Positions 33,332 through 47,416 of a stretch of 64,000 nt of DNA are shown here, in pieces. The notes under the pieces were generated by a model. The model made no database searches. It worked only from the letters and a program-made list of their open reading frames with translations, and was not told the DNA's origin. A program made the translations under genes and the position numbers. How positions within the stretch are numbered: position 1 is the stretch's first letter; every line of letters begins with the position of its first letter. The stretch spans positions 6,344,108 to 6,408,107 of the forward strand of contig CM019214.1 in NCBI GenBank assembly GCA_009741485.1. The letters run 5' to 3'. This stretch comes from Malurus cyaneus samueli. Taxonomy: Eukaryota > Chordata > Aves > Passeriformes > Maluridae.

Positions 33332-34146
33332 TTCAGAGGAGATGAAAAGAACTCAAGGCAGATCATTACATCAGTGTCATTGGTTTGTGATAAAGCACAG
33401 GAGCATGTGGGACTCTGCAAGGGGTGTAACTGCTGGTTGTAGAAGCAGATATTTAGCTCTGGATCTGTGAATCAGGCAAAAAGTAGCAAGGAGAAAATGT
33501 TATTTAGGACAGTGAAAAAAGATCAGAAATAAAAGATTTGCTAAATTAAAGATATTTAGTTGTGGATATAGTGTCTAGCAGAGACAGTCATGCTTGAAAT
33601 GCCCCCACAGTAACTTCCATCCTTAGTCTCACTGGAGAGAATATAGGGAGAATGCAAGAATTCAGAGTGAGATGCCTCACAGGTCTGCATTAAATCCACT
33701 TTAAGCAAAAGATACAGGTCAAAGATAAACCCTTGCTCTAGCCATTGTCCATTATTCAATGCCTTACACATCCTGCTCACAGTTGTGCAGGCTTTACTGT
33801 GTGATGCCTAATGGCTTCCATCAATGCATACAATGGGGCCCCATCTAAAGGAGTCAGGAGAGTACATTCTTTACTGACTTTTGTCCATTCAGGACAGGAA
33901 CCTATTTTCTGTTTAATGTGCATGCTTTGTCAGTGATTATGTGCAAATGAACAGTTAATGAAAACAAGTGTAGCAAGAAAATCCTGAGGTTTTAGCAAGT
34001 GGCAGATATTAGCACAGCTCTAATGGAACAAGCATTAGCTGTTCACCAAGAAGCTTTTAGCTCTATTATATACAAACCATTAGATACTGACAAAGTTTTG
34101 ACTATTATCTTGTCTCAATCAGCTAACTTTAACTTCTTCATTATAA
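33332..34146. other. Non-coding stretch
   Basis: No gene, transposon core or structured repeat recognised between the purine tract and the next CR1 copy. Confidence 0.5.
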
Positions 34147-34337
34147 GAGTGGTGAGGCACTGGCACAGCTTGCCCAGAGAAGTTGTTGGTGCCCATCCCT
34201 GGCAGTGTCCAAAGCCAGGCTGGATGGGGCTCTAAGCAACCTGGTCTAGTGGAAGGTGCTCCTGCCCAAGGTAGAGGGAGTGGAACTGGATGGTCTTTAA
34301 GGTCCTTTCAAACCCAAACCATTCTATGATTCTATGA
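34147..34337 (+). mobile_element. CR1 LINE 3' end, well preserved
   Basis: The best CR1 tail in the window. It has GCACAGCTTGCCCAGAGAAG, CCAGGCTGGATGGGGCTCT, GAACTGGATGGTCTTTAAGG and the exact terminus ATTCTATGATTCTATGA, ending at 34337. Lower divergence than the other copies suggests a younger insertion. Confidence 0.95.
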
Positions 34338-37233
34338 ACTTAAATTGTTAATATAATTATTTTTTAAAATGTGCTTTGAGCCCACGTCAATTAATTTCCA
34401 GCTTTTAAAGTAGAGTTCATGAGAAGCACTTAGCATTCTCTGGTGTACTCAGGCTTTTTGTGTCTGCTCTCAGATAGTCACTGATACTTTCTATTTTACA
34501 TGAAATTTTATCAGTATATGCAGTATTTCAAGTTATTCCATACAGTCTACAATACCTAAAAACTTTTATCTTCTGCAAGGATAATTTGTTTTTTAGGTAT
34601 GCATATTCAGACAGGCAAGTTAATTCTCTTAGTTTCATACTGTATACAAGTTTTAGTCTTTCTTGCAAACTGAAAGAACAGAATATCGTAAAACTTTGCT
34701 GAAGCACATAATAGCATGAGCAGAGGACAATTCCCAGAGAAATGGAGATGCTGTCTACCCTGACAAAAAAAATCCTATTAGCAAGGTTATTTTTGAGCAA
34801 TTATTAGTTCTATGTATGTTCAGTATTAGCAGGGCAGAATCCGTCCCTGTCAATATTACTGGTTTTAAGGCTTCTTAGTACAAATTACTTTGTCCAGAGA
34901 GCACAGAGGTAGATGAGGAGCATATGGCTTCTAGTTACCAAGAGAACTGATAGTTTATTCTTAGCACTGCTCCAAACTCTGATGCACACAGAGATACATG
35001 ACAGTACTTTAATTAGCTATGAATTATCAAGAGTTCCCAATTGTTTACTTATTGCAGGTCAAGCAACGAGTAAAAAGGCTGCCTCCTGCACAAAAATATG
35101 CCATTTTTGTTTTCTATAGGACTCTTTTTTACTTTTTTTCTTTCAGGAGAACTTGTTTATTATATAGCTAATATAGGGTGAAGCTATGGCTTCAGTGATG
35201 AACTGAGCACCCCAGCTTGCATTATGACAGAAATTCTCATTGCCTTCTCAGCTTTATGGCACAAAGCCTAGAGGAACATACATGACAGTAAAGGGCTAAA
35301 GAACCTCAAAATAATCTTTTAATTTCTTACTAAACTGCATTTCTTTTCTTCTTAAAAAAAAAAATTAAGCAAATTGTGCAAATCAATAGGATCTTTATTC
35401 CTAATATTATTTTTACTCTTTCCTCCATCATCCTCCATAAGCTGAAACAAGACTTGTACCAAGGTTCTTGTGAAGGACTAGCCTGACAGCAACATCAGTA
35501 TATTCTCTTATTCTGGAGGAGTATATCTACTGAGGAGCTAGGAGAACTAAAGTATTAACCACATTCAAGAAAAAACATTATTTTCTCCACCCTATATCTG
35601 CAAGTGTGCTCCAAAGGACAGCAGTCTCTAAAGCAGAGTTAAAAAACATTTGTTTGAAGAAAAAGACAGACACCCCCTCCTCACAAAAAAAACCCAACAA
35701 ACTATAGAACTTACAAAGGCTGGGAGGAAGAACCCCAACAGCACAGGGACAAATATGGCACAATCAGGGAGGAGCACAGGCTTGAGGCACTGCTGCAGAC
35801 ACTGCACAGTCAAACAAGGAGTCTTAAAACATTTTTGTGCTCCATCACACCCCGCCTGTGGTTCCCTTGGTCTTGTATATGCTTTTAGTGCCAGTTAAGA
35901 AATTCAAAACATTAAATTTTCTTTGCCAGCATTCTGGTGCATCTCCCAAGATATGACAACAGAGATAAATGTGGTGGTGTGGTGGGTATTTGAGAAGCTT
36001 TGCAGAGAGTTCTAAAGAGAGGGTGAAAAGACAGGGAAGTCAGTTTGTAATGTCTCACTTTAAACAAAGCAGCTAATTAGCACTGCATGAAACAGAAGGC
36101 ATGGGAAATGTGAGATGTCATTCAGACTCAACAAGTTTTAAATACAGCCACTTAATATGATGAATCTCTACAGCAGTTTGACAGGTGTCCACCAAAAGAA
36201 ATTTAACTTCAATTGTCGCAGGTAGATTAAAAGATTGATTTGTTAAAGTAAAACAAGTCAGATCCAACATGAAGATTATAGTGTAGGTACATCCTTACAC
36301 TTTATTAAATATTTGTATTTCAAGCACATTGAAGGAACACAAATCTTCTCTTGATTTTAACTCTTGATTTTTTTTTCCTCATTTGATTCTACAGTTGAAA
36401 AACACCTCCTTAGCAGTTCTACTTCCACTTCTGCCCTTACCTGTGTTTGTGCCACATGAGCATACATTTATTTCACTGAACTGTGTGAGAGTGCTATTCA
36501 GTTCTGCTGTGAACAAGGAATCTTCAAGGAAGGATCAGATGATGTGGGAGAGAAGGAAGAGATGGGAGTAGGTAGCACAGCTACAGACATTGTCACTCAT
36601 GTCTGCTAGGGCTCACTGAGCTCCTGATTTAACTTGCTCACAAAGTTCATGATGCCATCCTTTCATGTTGCTGACTAACCTGACCTACTGCAATGTCTGA
36701 GTATGGCTTTGCATCAGCAAAGCAAGTTAGGGGACGGGGCAATGCTTTGTCAATTCTGGATCAATATCCTGGGACATCAGGCAGCAGTGACCTGTCTGTA
36801 CAGTTCACAAACACGTGGTGATCTTCAGACAAAACAGCCACCCCTGAAGAAAATTACATCCTCAGCTTGCTGAGAGGTCCTGACCCCATCCATACAAACA
36901 GAGCTCTCCCCAAATACCCAGTGGTTTTGACACACAGTTTCTGAGTTTAAAAGGCTGCTTTTGAGCAAAGACCTTTAGTATGAATTCAAGTGCATGCTTA
37001 AATAGACTATTGCTAAACAAACGAAATCTTAGTTTGGTCAGTCTGCAGTTTTTCCATTTTGTAAGTAGATGAGGCAAAGTATTTTTCAATAAAAGCAACC
37101 TAAAGAAATGTAGTAGTGTGAACCAGACCGAATCAGAATGCTCTCAAAGTCATGCTTTTTTTACCTTTTAAAAGTAAAAAATAAAGGGATAGAAACACTT
37201 TCTGTGACCTGCTGGTTACACTTTTTCTTCACA
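34338..37233. other. Non-coding stretch
   Basis: AT-rich DNA with no recognised exon or transposon. Small open frames on both strands around 35578-35898 have no identifiable similarity. Confidence 0.5.
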
Positions 37234-37700
37234 CAGCCCAGGACAGTTGGTTTTCTGGGCTGCAAGCACACAGTGATGGCTCATGTGGAGCTTCTCATCA
37301 AGCAACAATACCAAGTCCTTGTCCTGTGCTTGTGCTTGGCATGTGTTTGTGCTGCTCTGAACCAGGGGCAGGACTCAGCCCTTGGCTTGTTGACCTTCAG
37401 CAGGTTTGCACAGCCCTGCCTCTCAAACCTGTCATGATCCCTCTGGGTGACATCCCTCCCTCCAGCACAACAGTTTGGTGTGAGAACATTGGCAGACTTG
37501 CTGAGGGTGTCCCTCAATCCCTCTCTCCATGTCACCAAGGTGTTGAGCAGCTCAGGTCCCAGATCTGACTCCTGAGGGACACCACTTGTCACTGGTTTCC
37601 ATCTGGACATCAAGCTGTTGACCTCAACCCTTTGAGTGTGGCCATCCACTCGAGTCCTTATTCACCAAGTGTTCATCCATCAAATCCAGGCCTCTCACTA
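37234..37700 (-). mobile_element. CR1 LINE fragment with reverse-transcriptase remnant
   Basis: On the minus strand the translation reads RWKPVTSGVPQESDLGP, a decayed form of the CR1 reverse-transcriptase palm motif around SGVPQGS. Further on, GGRDVTQRDHDRFERQGC and LLKVNK follow the order of the CR1 RT thumb region. The catalytic aspartate pair expected between them is not recognisable, so the copy is inactive. It is truncated at both ends, with no CR1 3' terminus present. The open frame 37281-37649 (minus) is a relic of this ORF2, not a host gene. Confidence 0.88.
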
Positions 37701-40700
37701 TAAATGTGTATTTAGACAGGAAATAGAGATTAGGACGTATCTAAACCTGTTATTGTTGTAAGAAGTATTGACATGCACCAATATTTACAATGACAATAAG
37801 CTACAAAAATTTTACTGGAATAATTCAATAAAATAATTCTTTTACTGATGTATTTCCTACTGAATTATTAAAAAATATATGTTTGAAATAAAACATACAA
37901 GATTTTGTTTGTTGGGTTTACTTTAGCTGGAATATTTTGTGCATTTCTGCCTCTAAACTATATTACATGGAAGCTTTGCAATCATATCCATATATTATCT
38001 TCTCTGGTTTATCATCCAGGCCAATTTGCTAATAATTTTGTCTTCCCACTGTGAAAAAAACCCCAGTATTATAGCCAAGAAAGTCTTTCCTCTAACTGTT
38101 GCTTGTTTAAAATTATTTGTTTTACAATTTTCTTAATGAAGTTAATTCTCCATGATTTGTGAACATATATGATTGCCAATGGGAATTTTTTAGATAACAG
38201 GGATGACTTCCTTCAAATTTTCATCCCTGTTCATCCCAAGTAGCTGAAAGTTTGGACTGAAGTGGAGCAGATTGCAGGTCTCATTTAAATTCATTAATGC
38301 TGTTATGAAATCATTTAGCTGTTTTATGTATTACAGCAGCTGCTAGTGTAGCTTAAAATAAAACAGGAAGGGACCATTCTGCTTTCAATAGAACAGTCTT
38401 TATGGGCTTGAATTTGGTAAAGGCATCATGCTATCTTTGATGACTGTTCCCTGGATGACTATCTCCCTAACAACAGATGATGCTTGTGTGATATTGTCTG
38501 AAACAAGAGGGTTGCAGTTTGTAATCCTGCTCTCAGCACAGTTTGATTACCAAAACAAGCAAGATAAGGAGCCAGATCACTGGAGTTACCCTCTCACCAA
38601 CACTCCTGATCTGAAGGTCTCACTCAGACGAACCACAACACTTTTTAGAATACAGGAAACCAGTTTTAGGAATAATAGATGTATCTTGTTTTCCCTTGGC
38701 CTTTTTTTAAAGGCAAATTGTTTCCAGGAAGGTGAGAATTCCTGATTTGTTCCTAGAAGCTGAAGCACTTCCCGAAGTCTCTGAAGACAATCATCTGTAT
38801 AACTCCATGAGAATAAACTCTCACTTTGGATAAGAGCACAGATATAAAAAGAGCATAGATACAAAAACTCAAGGGCTTCTTATTAATTTAATTTCTTGTC
38901 ATGATGACCCTTTGGAATTAATTTTTCTCAAATTAAATTTTCTCTTATTTGTTTTCCAGGTTTGCTACCCTTCACTAAAATCAGGAATCTGATAAGGAAA
39001 CAAAGTTTTAAATATATCAACAGTATACATTAATGGTTTTCTGGAAATCTAAGTATTTCCTTCACTTTTTACAGTTCATAGAGATCCAAAGATATACTCT
39101 CAAGCCACTGGTTCATAGGTTGGCTGCTGAGTATTGCTCCCAAGAAATATAATATAATATTTATTATTTAATATTAAAAAAATCCTTTGTGATTTCTATA
39201 AGGGCTTCTATTCAGAACATGAAGGGCAGATTTGGAAATAGAGTGGAAAGAGCTAAACAAAAAGTGGTAAATTGAAAAGAAAAAATGAAAATTTTTTTTA
39301 AACACTAATAAAAACTCTGAACAAAAATATTTGCCAGCTTCATGCTTATTCAAACGTTGGGAAATAAAGGCAAAGCTTATTTGAATATATCTGAAATAGC
39401 CCTTGTGAGGGACTGAAAGGACTTAATTAAATTTAATAATTAACCTTCACAAGGGGTGTATCATCATTTAGGCAAAGAATCAACAAGGCACAGACCCCTC
39501 TAAGAACCCATCTAGAGATTCCATTTTCATAGAAAAATACAAGTGTCAAACAGCATCACTTATTTTTAAGCAAAGAACAACGAGTCACTTAGGAATCTGA
39601 ACTAGAGAAGATCAGAGTAATGAAACCTTTTCAAGCTCTCACAAGCTTCACTGTTTGGGCAGTTGACTTCTAGGAAGGTAAACTTGGCAAATCCTGAATA
39701 ATTCTGCTGTGATGCTGTTTGGAACAATCCCTGACCTTTCAAACAAATCAATTAGTTATGAGAGTGTGGATGCTTTATTTACATATATTATAAATTGCAT
39801 CTATATTTTCAGGAAGTGCTAGGGTAAACATAATTTTGGTGTTTTATACCAGCCTAATAAATTCTGAGTGATGCAACAGAGCAGACAAGAGAACAAATTT
39901 GCCAAAGCTGTAATTAAACACTAATGTGTTTTAAGATTCTAGAACGGAGTGAGTGTGTGTGGAAAGAGGAGGTATCAAATGACAAAATGATGTCATCTGT
40001 CAGGTCCTCTAGGGCCCAAAGGAGGGATGTTCTGAGCCTTGCAGGGAATTCCCTGCTCCCTTCCAAGGAATATCCATTCATTGCAATCATTCCTTGCAGG
40101 CTGCAAGAATGCACTCTGACCTTATTTCTAAATCACTACATAATTCTGAGGACACCTTCTCAGCTACAAATGGAAGAGGATTTTTAGATTCACATTTCAT
40201 TGCCAAATTTTCACCTGAATTTAGGAAAGATGTTTGCATTTAGAATAATAACAATAAAAGAGCAAGTTTCTTCTCTTTTTATTAACTTACTAACTTCTTA
40301 ACGACTTAAACTTTTATTCCCTATTCCTTCTTGTTCAAATGAAAATGAATAAATGCTGAATTTTTCTATGTTTAGTTTTGATTTCTGGTAAGATTGTTCA
40401 TATACACTCATCACTTACACATTTTAACATCAAGGGTTTCCCTGTTTTCCATGCTTTAGCATTTATTGAACATCTCTTTAATTAAAGATTACAAAGTACA
40501 TATATTCTGAGTATTTCTAGATAGAAACTATTTACCACATATGGGTTAAAAAAGTTATATGAGCTAAGAGCTATTCTTTTTAATTTGCTGATTTTAATTT
40601 CTACAGTCAAGAGTAGAAAGTGGAGTGAACAGAAAAACCCTGTAGTCAGAATTTGCTTGATCTGTTTCTTCACCATTACAAAGGGCAGAAGAATGGGCTG

Positions 40701-43700
40701 GCAAAGTAAAAATCTGTCAGCTCACAGCAAATATCCTCAAGGGAATTAAGAATGACCTCCATGGCATGCCTTATTCCTAGACAGTCCCTGCTAAATTGAA
40801 ATAATGTGCTGCCATTTTAACAACACAAATCACATTATGCATTTTTTTCTTCTATATAGTAATAAAAAGAATATGAAAATTACTGGGCTAAGCTTTCAGG
40901 AAATCACCAGTGACCCACTTTATAAAAGTATGCTGCCACATTGTCTTGAAATGACTGTTGGGCTTAGAACTTGGAGTAACTGTGGTGATTTTTCTAAGGA
41001 AGTGTTAGTTTAAATTGCTAAGCCCACTGAATAGCCACCAATCATTAAAAGGTTTTTTTTTTCAGTTTAATGACATTATTTATCTTCACACCATGAACTG
41101 TACTTGGCAGCAGATTTTTAATGTTTAAAAGATACACATCTTCTCATAAAAGCAGAGAATAATCTCCTAACACAGAAAATGTCTGACTTTTATACGAGCA
41201 GCTGCAAACTCCTTCAAGGGCTATTGCAGAAGGATGAGACTGGAGAAATCTAATCTAATAACAGGAACAAAGGAGATCACTTGGAATCATGACATTCCAT
41301 AGACTTTTTCAAAATGCTTCTTTTCACAGGATTATTAAAAAAAATAAAATAAAATAAATGCAATGCAGAGAGGAAATGCTAGTCTTTTTAAAGTATAATC
41401 TCTATGGCAGCACTAACAATAGATGTTCATTTCAAAGAATAAATAGCTCCTGGGCAATCTGATTTTGTTAATTTATTTTTTTTTTCTTTTCCAAAGAAGA
41501 TCACTGTGACTTTACACTCCTGCAGTAGATTAAAAATAGTAAAATAACATGCCCTTAGTATACTGGGTTTGTTGTGGCAGAACAGTTGAGTTATTTCACC
41601 AACACCACCTCTTTGGTGACTCCTGTACAATATACATTCTTCTAGAGTAGGCACCAATATCAATATATTCCTCTACAGAGTGCCATAGAGCAAATTTCTT
41701 GAGTGTATTCCCTTTCCTTTAATTTACATGGGAATTTGATAAGAAATATTTGCTTTCTTCTCAACCTGGGTATTGTCCCACAGAGACAAGAGAATGAAAA
41801 CAATGTTAAAATAGTCTGACATCCCTGCCCACTTTTAAAAAAGAGAAACTTTTTGATGGGGTTTGAGTATTTTTGAAAGTCAATAGAAAATGAGATTTGC
41901 CAGTAAGTTAATTGGTTTCTAATCTAGAGAAATAAACTGCACACATTTCCAGTAGGTTTTTCCCAGCTCCTGGACTGGGAAGTTGTCTTCTCAACTTCTG
42001 GCTATCTTACTCAGAAGTTGTTTCATTAAAATACAATTGTTCCTGTACTCCCCAGACCTTTGCATCCCCAGACTGATATCCCTGGTAGCATGTGTCCCAT
42101 GGGTGAGTGCAAATGATCATATATTTGCACGTTATACTGCAAATAATTATGCTGCTCCATGAAATACTGATGAAATGGAAATGGACCACAGCAGTGAGAT
42201 CCCTTCAGAAGGGATATACCTGTCAAAGAGGAAGGAGGCTTATAAAATGTATTTAACTATCTTGTGTATAGCTGAGAAAAGCTACATCAGGAACAGAATC
42301 AAGTATTTAAACCATTCCAGCTCTTTGTCCAGTGCCACCACGTGTCTCTGTACAACATGTTACACATGTCCACACACAAGTCCAGTCCACACAATATAAC
42401 ATTTTCTTTCATTTACTTCTCCTCAAATAGGCTGACATTCTGAGATTTATAATGGGATGCTATTTTTTCTTAGTGGAAATATGAAGTATCACATTATTTT
42501 AAAAATTACATTACTTTCTTTTGTATCCATTCCCTCTTAAAGCACTGAGAAGAAGGTAAATAATCTTTCTCAATTTATTCCTGCAGACTTGTGATATTTA
42601 CTGAAGTTTTAAAGGCAAAGAGAGCTCAATCTCACAACCATTACAAAGATAGGAATACAATTTAGGTGAAGTTCATGGCTGGCTTTAATTTAAAAAAATA
42701 TGGTAAGACTGCTTAAGCAATTCTGCTGGCCACAGTACTCTGCAAATTACATTTTACAAGCTGCCTAGTGCAGATGAGCCAGAAAACGCTCTATCAAATT
42801 ATTTTTAATACACATAAAGGACTCATATTGAACAAACAATAAATGAATCCAAGTGAATGAAACCTGTCATGTGTAAACCATGTAGTTGAACTATCCTCAT
42901 ACAGTATTCCTTTCCATGTTATAATCAATTTTCAGACTGTTATAATAAAGTCTTCATGAAGTAAATAAACAGCTAGAAGGTTTTCATTTATTTGTCAATT
43001 TATTTTCAAAAAAAAAGTGTTTAGAACAATAAAACTGAATTACAGAGGGAAGTACATTGCAACTCTAATGATACAGATGGGCTTTACCACAGCAAGAAAG
43101 CAAAGTTAGTTTTGTGGGTAGAACTGTAAAAGAGAAGTGTTGCATGTGAAATGGAGCAGAGTGCAATGTTTCCATCACTGCCTTTATTTGTAAACTGGAA
43201 ATTTCACCTTAGGAAGGTTGTTGATAACGTGTGCCAGTGTTAGAGCAGCACAACACCGAGTTGTTCCTTTCCACCCTTTGTAGGGGGGCTGGAATAAGGG
43301 AACAAGATCTTATCACCTTAAAATGGTCTTGACACAGGCAGCAGTAATTGCAGAGCCTGCTAAACAGACACATGGGCTAAACAGCAGAAAACATGCTGCA
43401 GCCAGCTAATATTAAAAATCCACAGCAGCAAGTTTGCATCTAATGAGGTGACGTGTACAAGCTTAGCAAGTATTTGGGTCATAGTGCTACTGGTATCAAC
43501 TTGCCCTATTTTTTTTTTTTATTTTGCTCACTTGCAAGGAGCTGCAGAAATTTCTGTGACAGAGGGTGAGCAGAGGTACATGCTCATTTTACACATTTTT
43601 TTTTTCAAAAAACCATCCTAATAAAACAGACATTTTACAAGCTGACTTTACAGAATATAAATAGATAGTAAAACACTTAATTAAATCTGCTTCCATAACG

Positions 43701-46608
43701 TTTTGACTGATGTACTTCTGTGTTGTTCCTTTGGAATGGACCAAATCAGGAATGATGTTCAGATACCCCGACATAATTGCCATGCCTGATAACATATCTC
43801 TGCAAGTTAAGGGCACAGTGCTTTTCTCCATCAGCAGTACATCTCTGTCTAATACTGAGATCCCATATGCTCCTTGTGGCTCCTGCCAAAAATCCCACTG
43901 TACCGTGGAGAGAAATTCAGCATGGAGAATTGGAGCTCCCGAAGGACACTGCTTATTACAGTAATACTCTGAGGGGAAATGCTTTGTAGAGTTGGGTATT
44001 TGCAGGAAACCACTCATTAGCTCAGTTTGTTCAGATAACAACCAAGACACCCCCACTCCCAGCATCACTGCCTTTCTGCTTCACACACACATGCACTCAC
44101 TCATTCACAAGCATAGCTGTTTTCCAAAGACTTCCTGACTTAATAATTTTCTAGGAATCATTTAATTACATTCAGTGGAAGATAAGGATATGGTTATGTA
44201 GTTAAGTAATTCAAAGGAGGGGAACGAAAAAAAGGAAATTTCATTCCTTCTTTAATTGGCAGCTTTGGCTAAAAGTAAGGCTGCATGTGAAGCACATCCA
44301 AAAGTCAGATTATGCAATTAGCTAATAGCCTCTATTGACACATAAAATCAATTTATGACAGCTCTCATAGTAAAGCCAAGCCAGATAATGAACTAGATTG
44401 TGCACTATTCACTGTGAAAGTTTTATCATTATTAGTGTAATATATAAGACAAATGATGTTCATACAGCCTGTTTGTGCATGTGCACTGGGTACCCAGCAG
44501 TCATGACACAATATAACCCAGAGTGCAGCCAGCCCACTATTGTCCTTGAGGGACTAGAAAATTCAGTTTTGGCACTGCTGTTCTGCAAATAGTTGCCTCC
44601 AGTTTTGAGAGCAGAATTCTTTGGTAAAGTCTACTCAGGGACAGAGCACTGTTGCAGAACAGTCTGGGGCTAAGAGCCAAATATGACCTCAGTTCTTGCC
44701 CCAACAACGAAAGTCATTGTTAAGACTGGTATTGAAAATGTTCACATTTTCTTTCTTTCTTCTTTCCTCTTTCTTCTACCATCAGCAAGAAATCTATAAT
44801 CAGACATTTCTTTCTTGAGAAGAAATGCTGTAAAGTGAGGCAAACAGCAAAGCTCTACAGCACTGAAAAGAGAGTTATAATATTAAAATCTAGCTAGATT
44901 TGCTCTTTCATAAAAATTGTGTGGCAGCTTATAATTGGTTCTCTACTTCTTAAGCCATACACTTGTCAGCTTTCAAAATATATATTCACAGCAGGGAGCA
45001 CTCAGCTAGAAGGTTTTATCAGATGAAGCTAAGCCAAGCATTTAGCTGGGGGGGCAGAATTGCCAAGATCCATGAAACCTTAAAGCATGTGAGTAATTGC
45101 ATTGTATCTGGGAGTTTGAACTTCAACAGGATTGTTTGTGCAAGTAAGGGTTGTACAAGTGGGTAAGCATCGCTGAGTCAGTCCCAGGATGTGCATTCTT
45201 TGAAGTGCACACATTTCTAGAACAAAATTAAAAAAAATTTCTAGAACAAAACATTTCTAGAACAAAACTGGGAACACGTTTCTCACATACAGAGGTAGAC
45301 TACAGGTTTTTATTTTGCAACACTGAAGGGTGTGCTGAAGTCAAAATGAAATCGTCACGTTATCAGAAACTGTATCACAAAGAATTGTTTGCAAGCATGT
45401 TAAAAATATTCTCTGACACTTCACTGTTACGAAAGTTATCAATAAAAATTTAATATCTCCAAAATTCCACCCATTTCAGTGAGAAAGCTAAGGATATAAA
45501 CCAGCACAAAATATGTTCTTTCTGCATTCAGTAAGCATGGAATGATAGTATCGAGGAGACAGGAATAAAGTTTTTTGAAAGGAAACAGGAGAGGGAAATA
45601 GATATATATCTGCTTTGTATGTTAGAATATTTGCAAGATTCGATAAGATTGAACAAGCACTGAATAAATCAGTTCATTTTCTGCGTACATTGATTTTACT
45701 CAGCTTTCAGATTAGTGTTGATAACACAGCAAAAGATTTCAGTGAAAATTAAACTAAAAATACGATGTCTCTCTAGCAGGGAGTAAATTAATGACTTCCC
45801 TGGGAAAAGCTGTATAGCATTCAACAGAGGGTAAATCCCTCACCTTGAAACAACAATATAAGGTAATTATATAGAAAGGTGAAAAATAAGAATCAATAAA
45901 GTCAGAACAAAGAATAAAAACTAAAAGGTAGCATGTATTGTGGCAGAACTCTCATATTTTCCAGTGTTTTCCCCAAATTCTTCCCCCCAATTCTTTTCCC
46001 GTGTCTGTTGAGAAATAAAGTTTGCCTGTGCTTCTTTTTAAGATTCATGATGAACAATTTGTGTTCTCTGCTCAGAGGTAAGTATTTTTCATGAAGCAAT
46101 TCTACAAAGACAAAGGAAGAAAAATATTTTTCTATTTATGACAGCTGTTCTTCCCGTGACCAGGAACATCACAAAGAACAAAAGTCATTATTCTAATTCT
46201 CCCTGATTGGCACAAAAAGCAAATAAAATAAAATGTCCTACATGAATTCTGACAAATACCAGAGAAATTCTAGCTCCAGACAACTACAAGTCTTTCAAAT
46301 TCACATTCTATGCTTCATGTCTGTATGAGCTACCATTTTCCAAGACCTCCTCCCCTCTCATGTCCCCTTGGGATACATGCCTCCTGTAAGAGCTTGGAGC
46401 AGCTGAGAAACAGAAACACCCACAGTGTTGTGACATCCCTGAATCTTGCAGGTTATGGGGGGACTGTTCTTCCAACTCTGAATTTGTCAGAGCTGAGCTA
46501 TGGCAGTCTGAGAAACCCAGAAAAGCCTAATTATGTTTTCTGTGTCCTAAGGCTACATCTTCAGCACCACCACTGGCAGCTCTCTGCCTCCCTACAGCTC
46601 CCACCCAA
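37701..46608. other. Non-coding stretch
   Basis: About 9 kb of AT-rich DNA. The longest frame is a 159-codon ORF (43589-44068, minus) overlapped by an 84-codon plus ORF; neither has a recognised domain or splice signals. Three copies of ATTTCTAGAACAAAA occur at 45213-45266. Otherwise nothing identified. Confidence 0.5.
45213..45266. repeat. Three short direct repeats
   Basis: ATTTCTAGAACAAAA is present three times (about 45213-45227, 45237-45251 and 45253-45267), the first two separated by an A-rich spacer. A local duplication with no evident function. Confidence 0.8.
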
Positions 46609-46641
46609 GGCATCAGTTCTTACAGCTTAAGAACTGATGCC
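46609..46641. repeat. Perfect hairpin across an LTR edge
   Basis: GGCATCAGTTCTTA (46609-46622) is exactly inverted at 46628-46641 around a 5-base loop. The right arm includes the outer terminus of the LTR (TGATGCC, from 46635). The left arm carries an AAGGCATCA resembling the same LTR terminus in the opposite orientation. Confidence 0.85.
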
Positions 46642-47072
46642 TTATCAGTCAGGCTGATCTGAAAGAGAGGTCAGACAAACTTAAGAGAATGAGAATACAC
46701 AACTTTAATCCAGGCCTAACAGGCCTACTGGTACATTAGGGCAGACAAAGCCTCCTCCTGAGGCTACACCCAAAATGGACACTGAGTCATGAGATCTTCA
46801 CCTTTTATAAGTTCTGCCTTATTAACATATTGGGTCTTAATTCTCCAATGATCTTTACAGGTGATGATGTCAACCACCCCAAACTTGCTCCCCCCCAACT
46901 CGCTGTTGTTTCCATATTTTGGGGCTCTCGGGCAGTGAGGTGTCCTTGGATTCAGGCTCAGAGAGGAATTGTTTTGTCTAAAGATGGAGAGCGATAGTTT
47001 TTAGTGCTGTACTAGAGAAGTACAAGAATACAGATGCATGAAAATAGAGAAACTAAAAATCCTAAGGCATCA
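46635..47072 (-). mobile_element. ERV 3' LTR, minus orientation
   Basis: A 438-base LTR whose ends form a perfect 10-base inverted repeat (TGATGCCTTA at the 5' end, TAAGGCATCA at the 3' end, minus-strand reading). It has a TATA element (minus strand ACTTATAAAAGG, near 46801-46812), an ATTAAA polyadenylation signal further on, and a polypurine tract (AAAGGGGGGAAA, 47073-47084) immediately upstream. That makes it a 3' LTR. The same family recurs in plus orientation at 53997-54426 with high similarity across nearly the whole length. Confidence 0.9.
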
Positions 47073-47084
47073 TTTCCCCCCTTT

Positions 47085-47416
47085 AGAGGCCTGACAAGGC
47101 CTCTACCTTGTCAGGTCTCTATTCTAGGTATCTACTGAGAGTATGTATCTAACAATGAATATTGAACAATAATAACAGAATTAGGATTACAGTTACTATG
47201 AACTGTTCCTTAGTCTAGGTCAGTTTGGTAACCATGATGTGAGGGTGTGGAAGGTATACTCAAAACTCAACGTAATGTATTTTGAATGTTGTCTAATATG
47301 AAAATTTGAAATTTAGATACATATTTTGGCCTAGGATCATATACACATTTTGGTTCCACTCCTGTACCATGGTTGCCAACAATGTAGATAACAAGCACAG
47401 AAACCCTTGTTTTAAA
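47085..47416 (-). other. Proviral remnant between integrase and polypurine tract
   Basis: Where an envelope gene would be expected there are only about 330 bases with no open frame of note, so env is deleted or decayed. A short inverted GGCCTTGTCAGGCC-like repeat sits next to the polypurine tract (about 47087-47113). Confidence 0.5.

Noticed and set aside
33155..33470. ORFs across the polypurine tract
   Set aside because: Encoded by A-run and GGGAA repeats; K/G/R/E low complexity, not genes.
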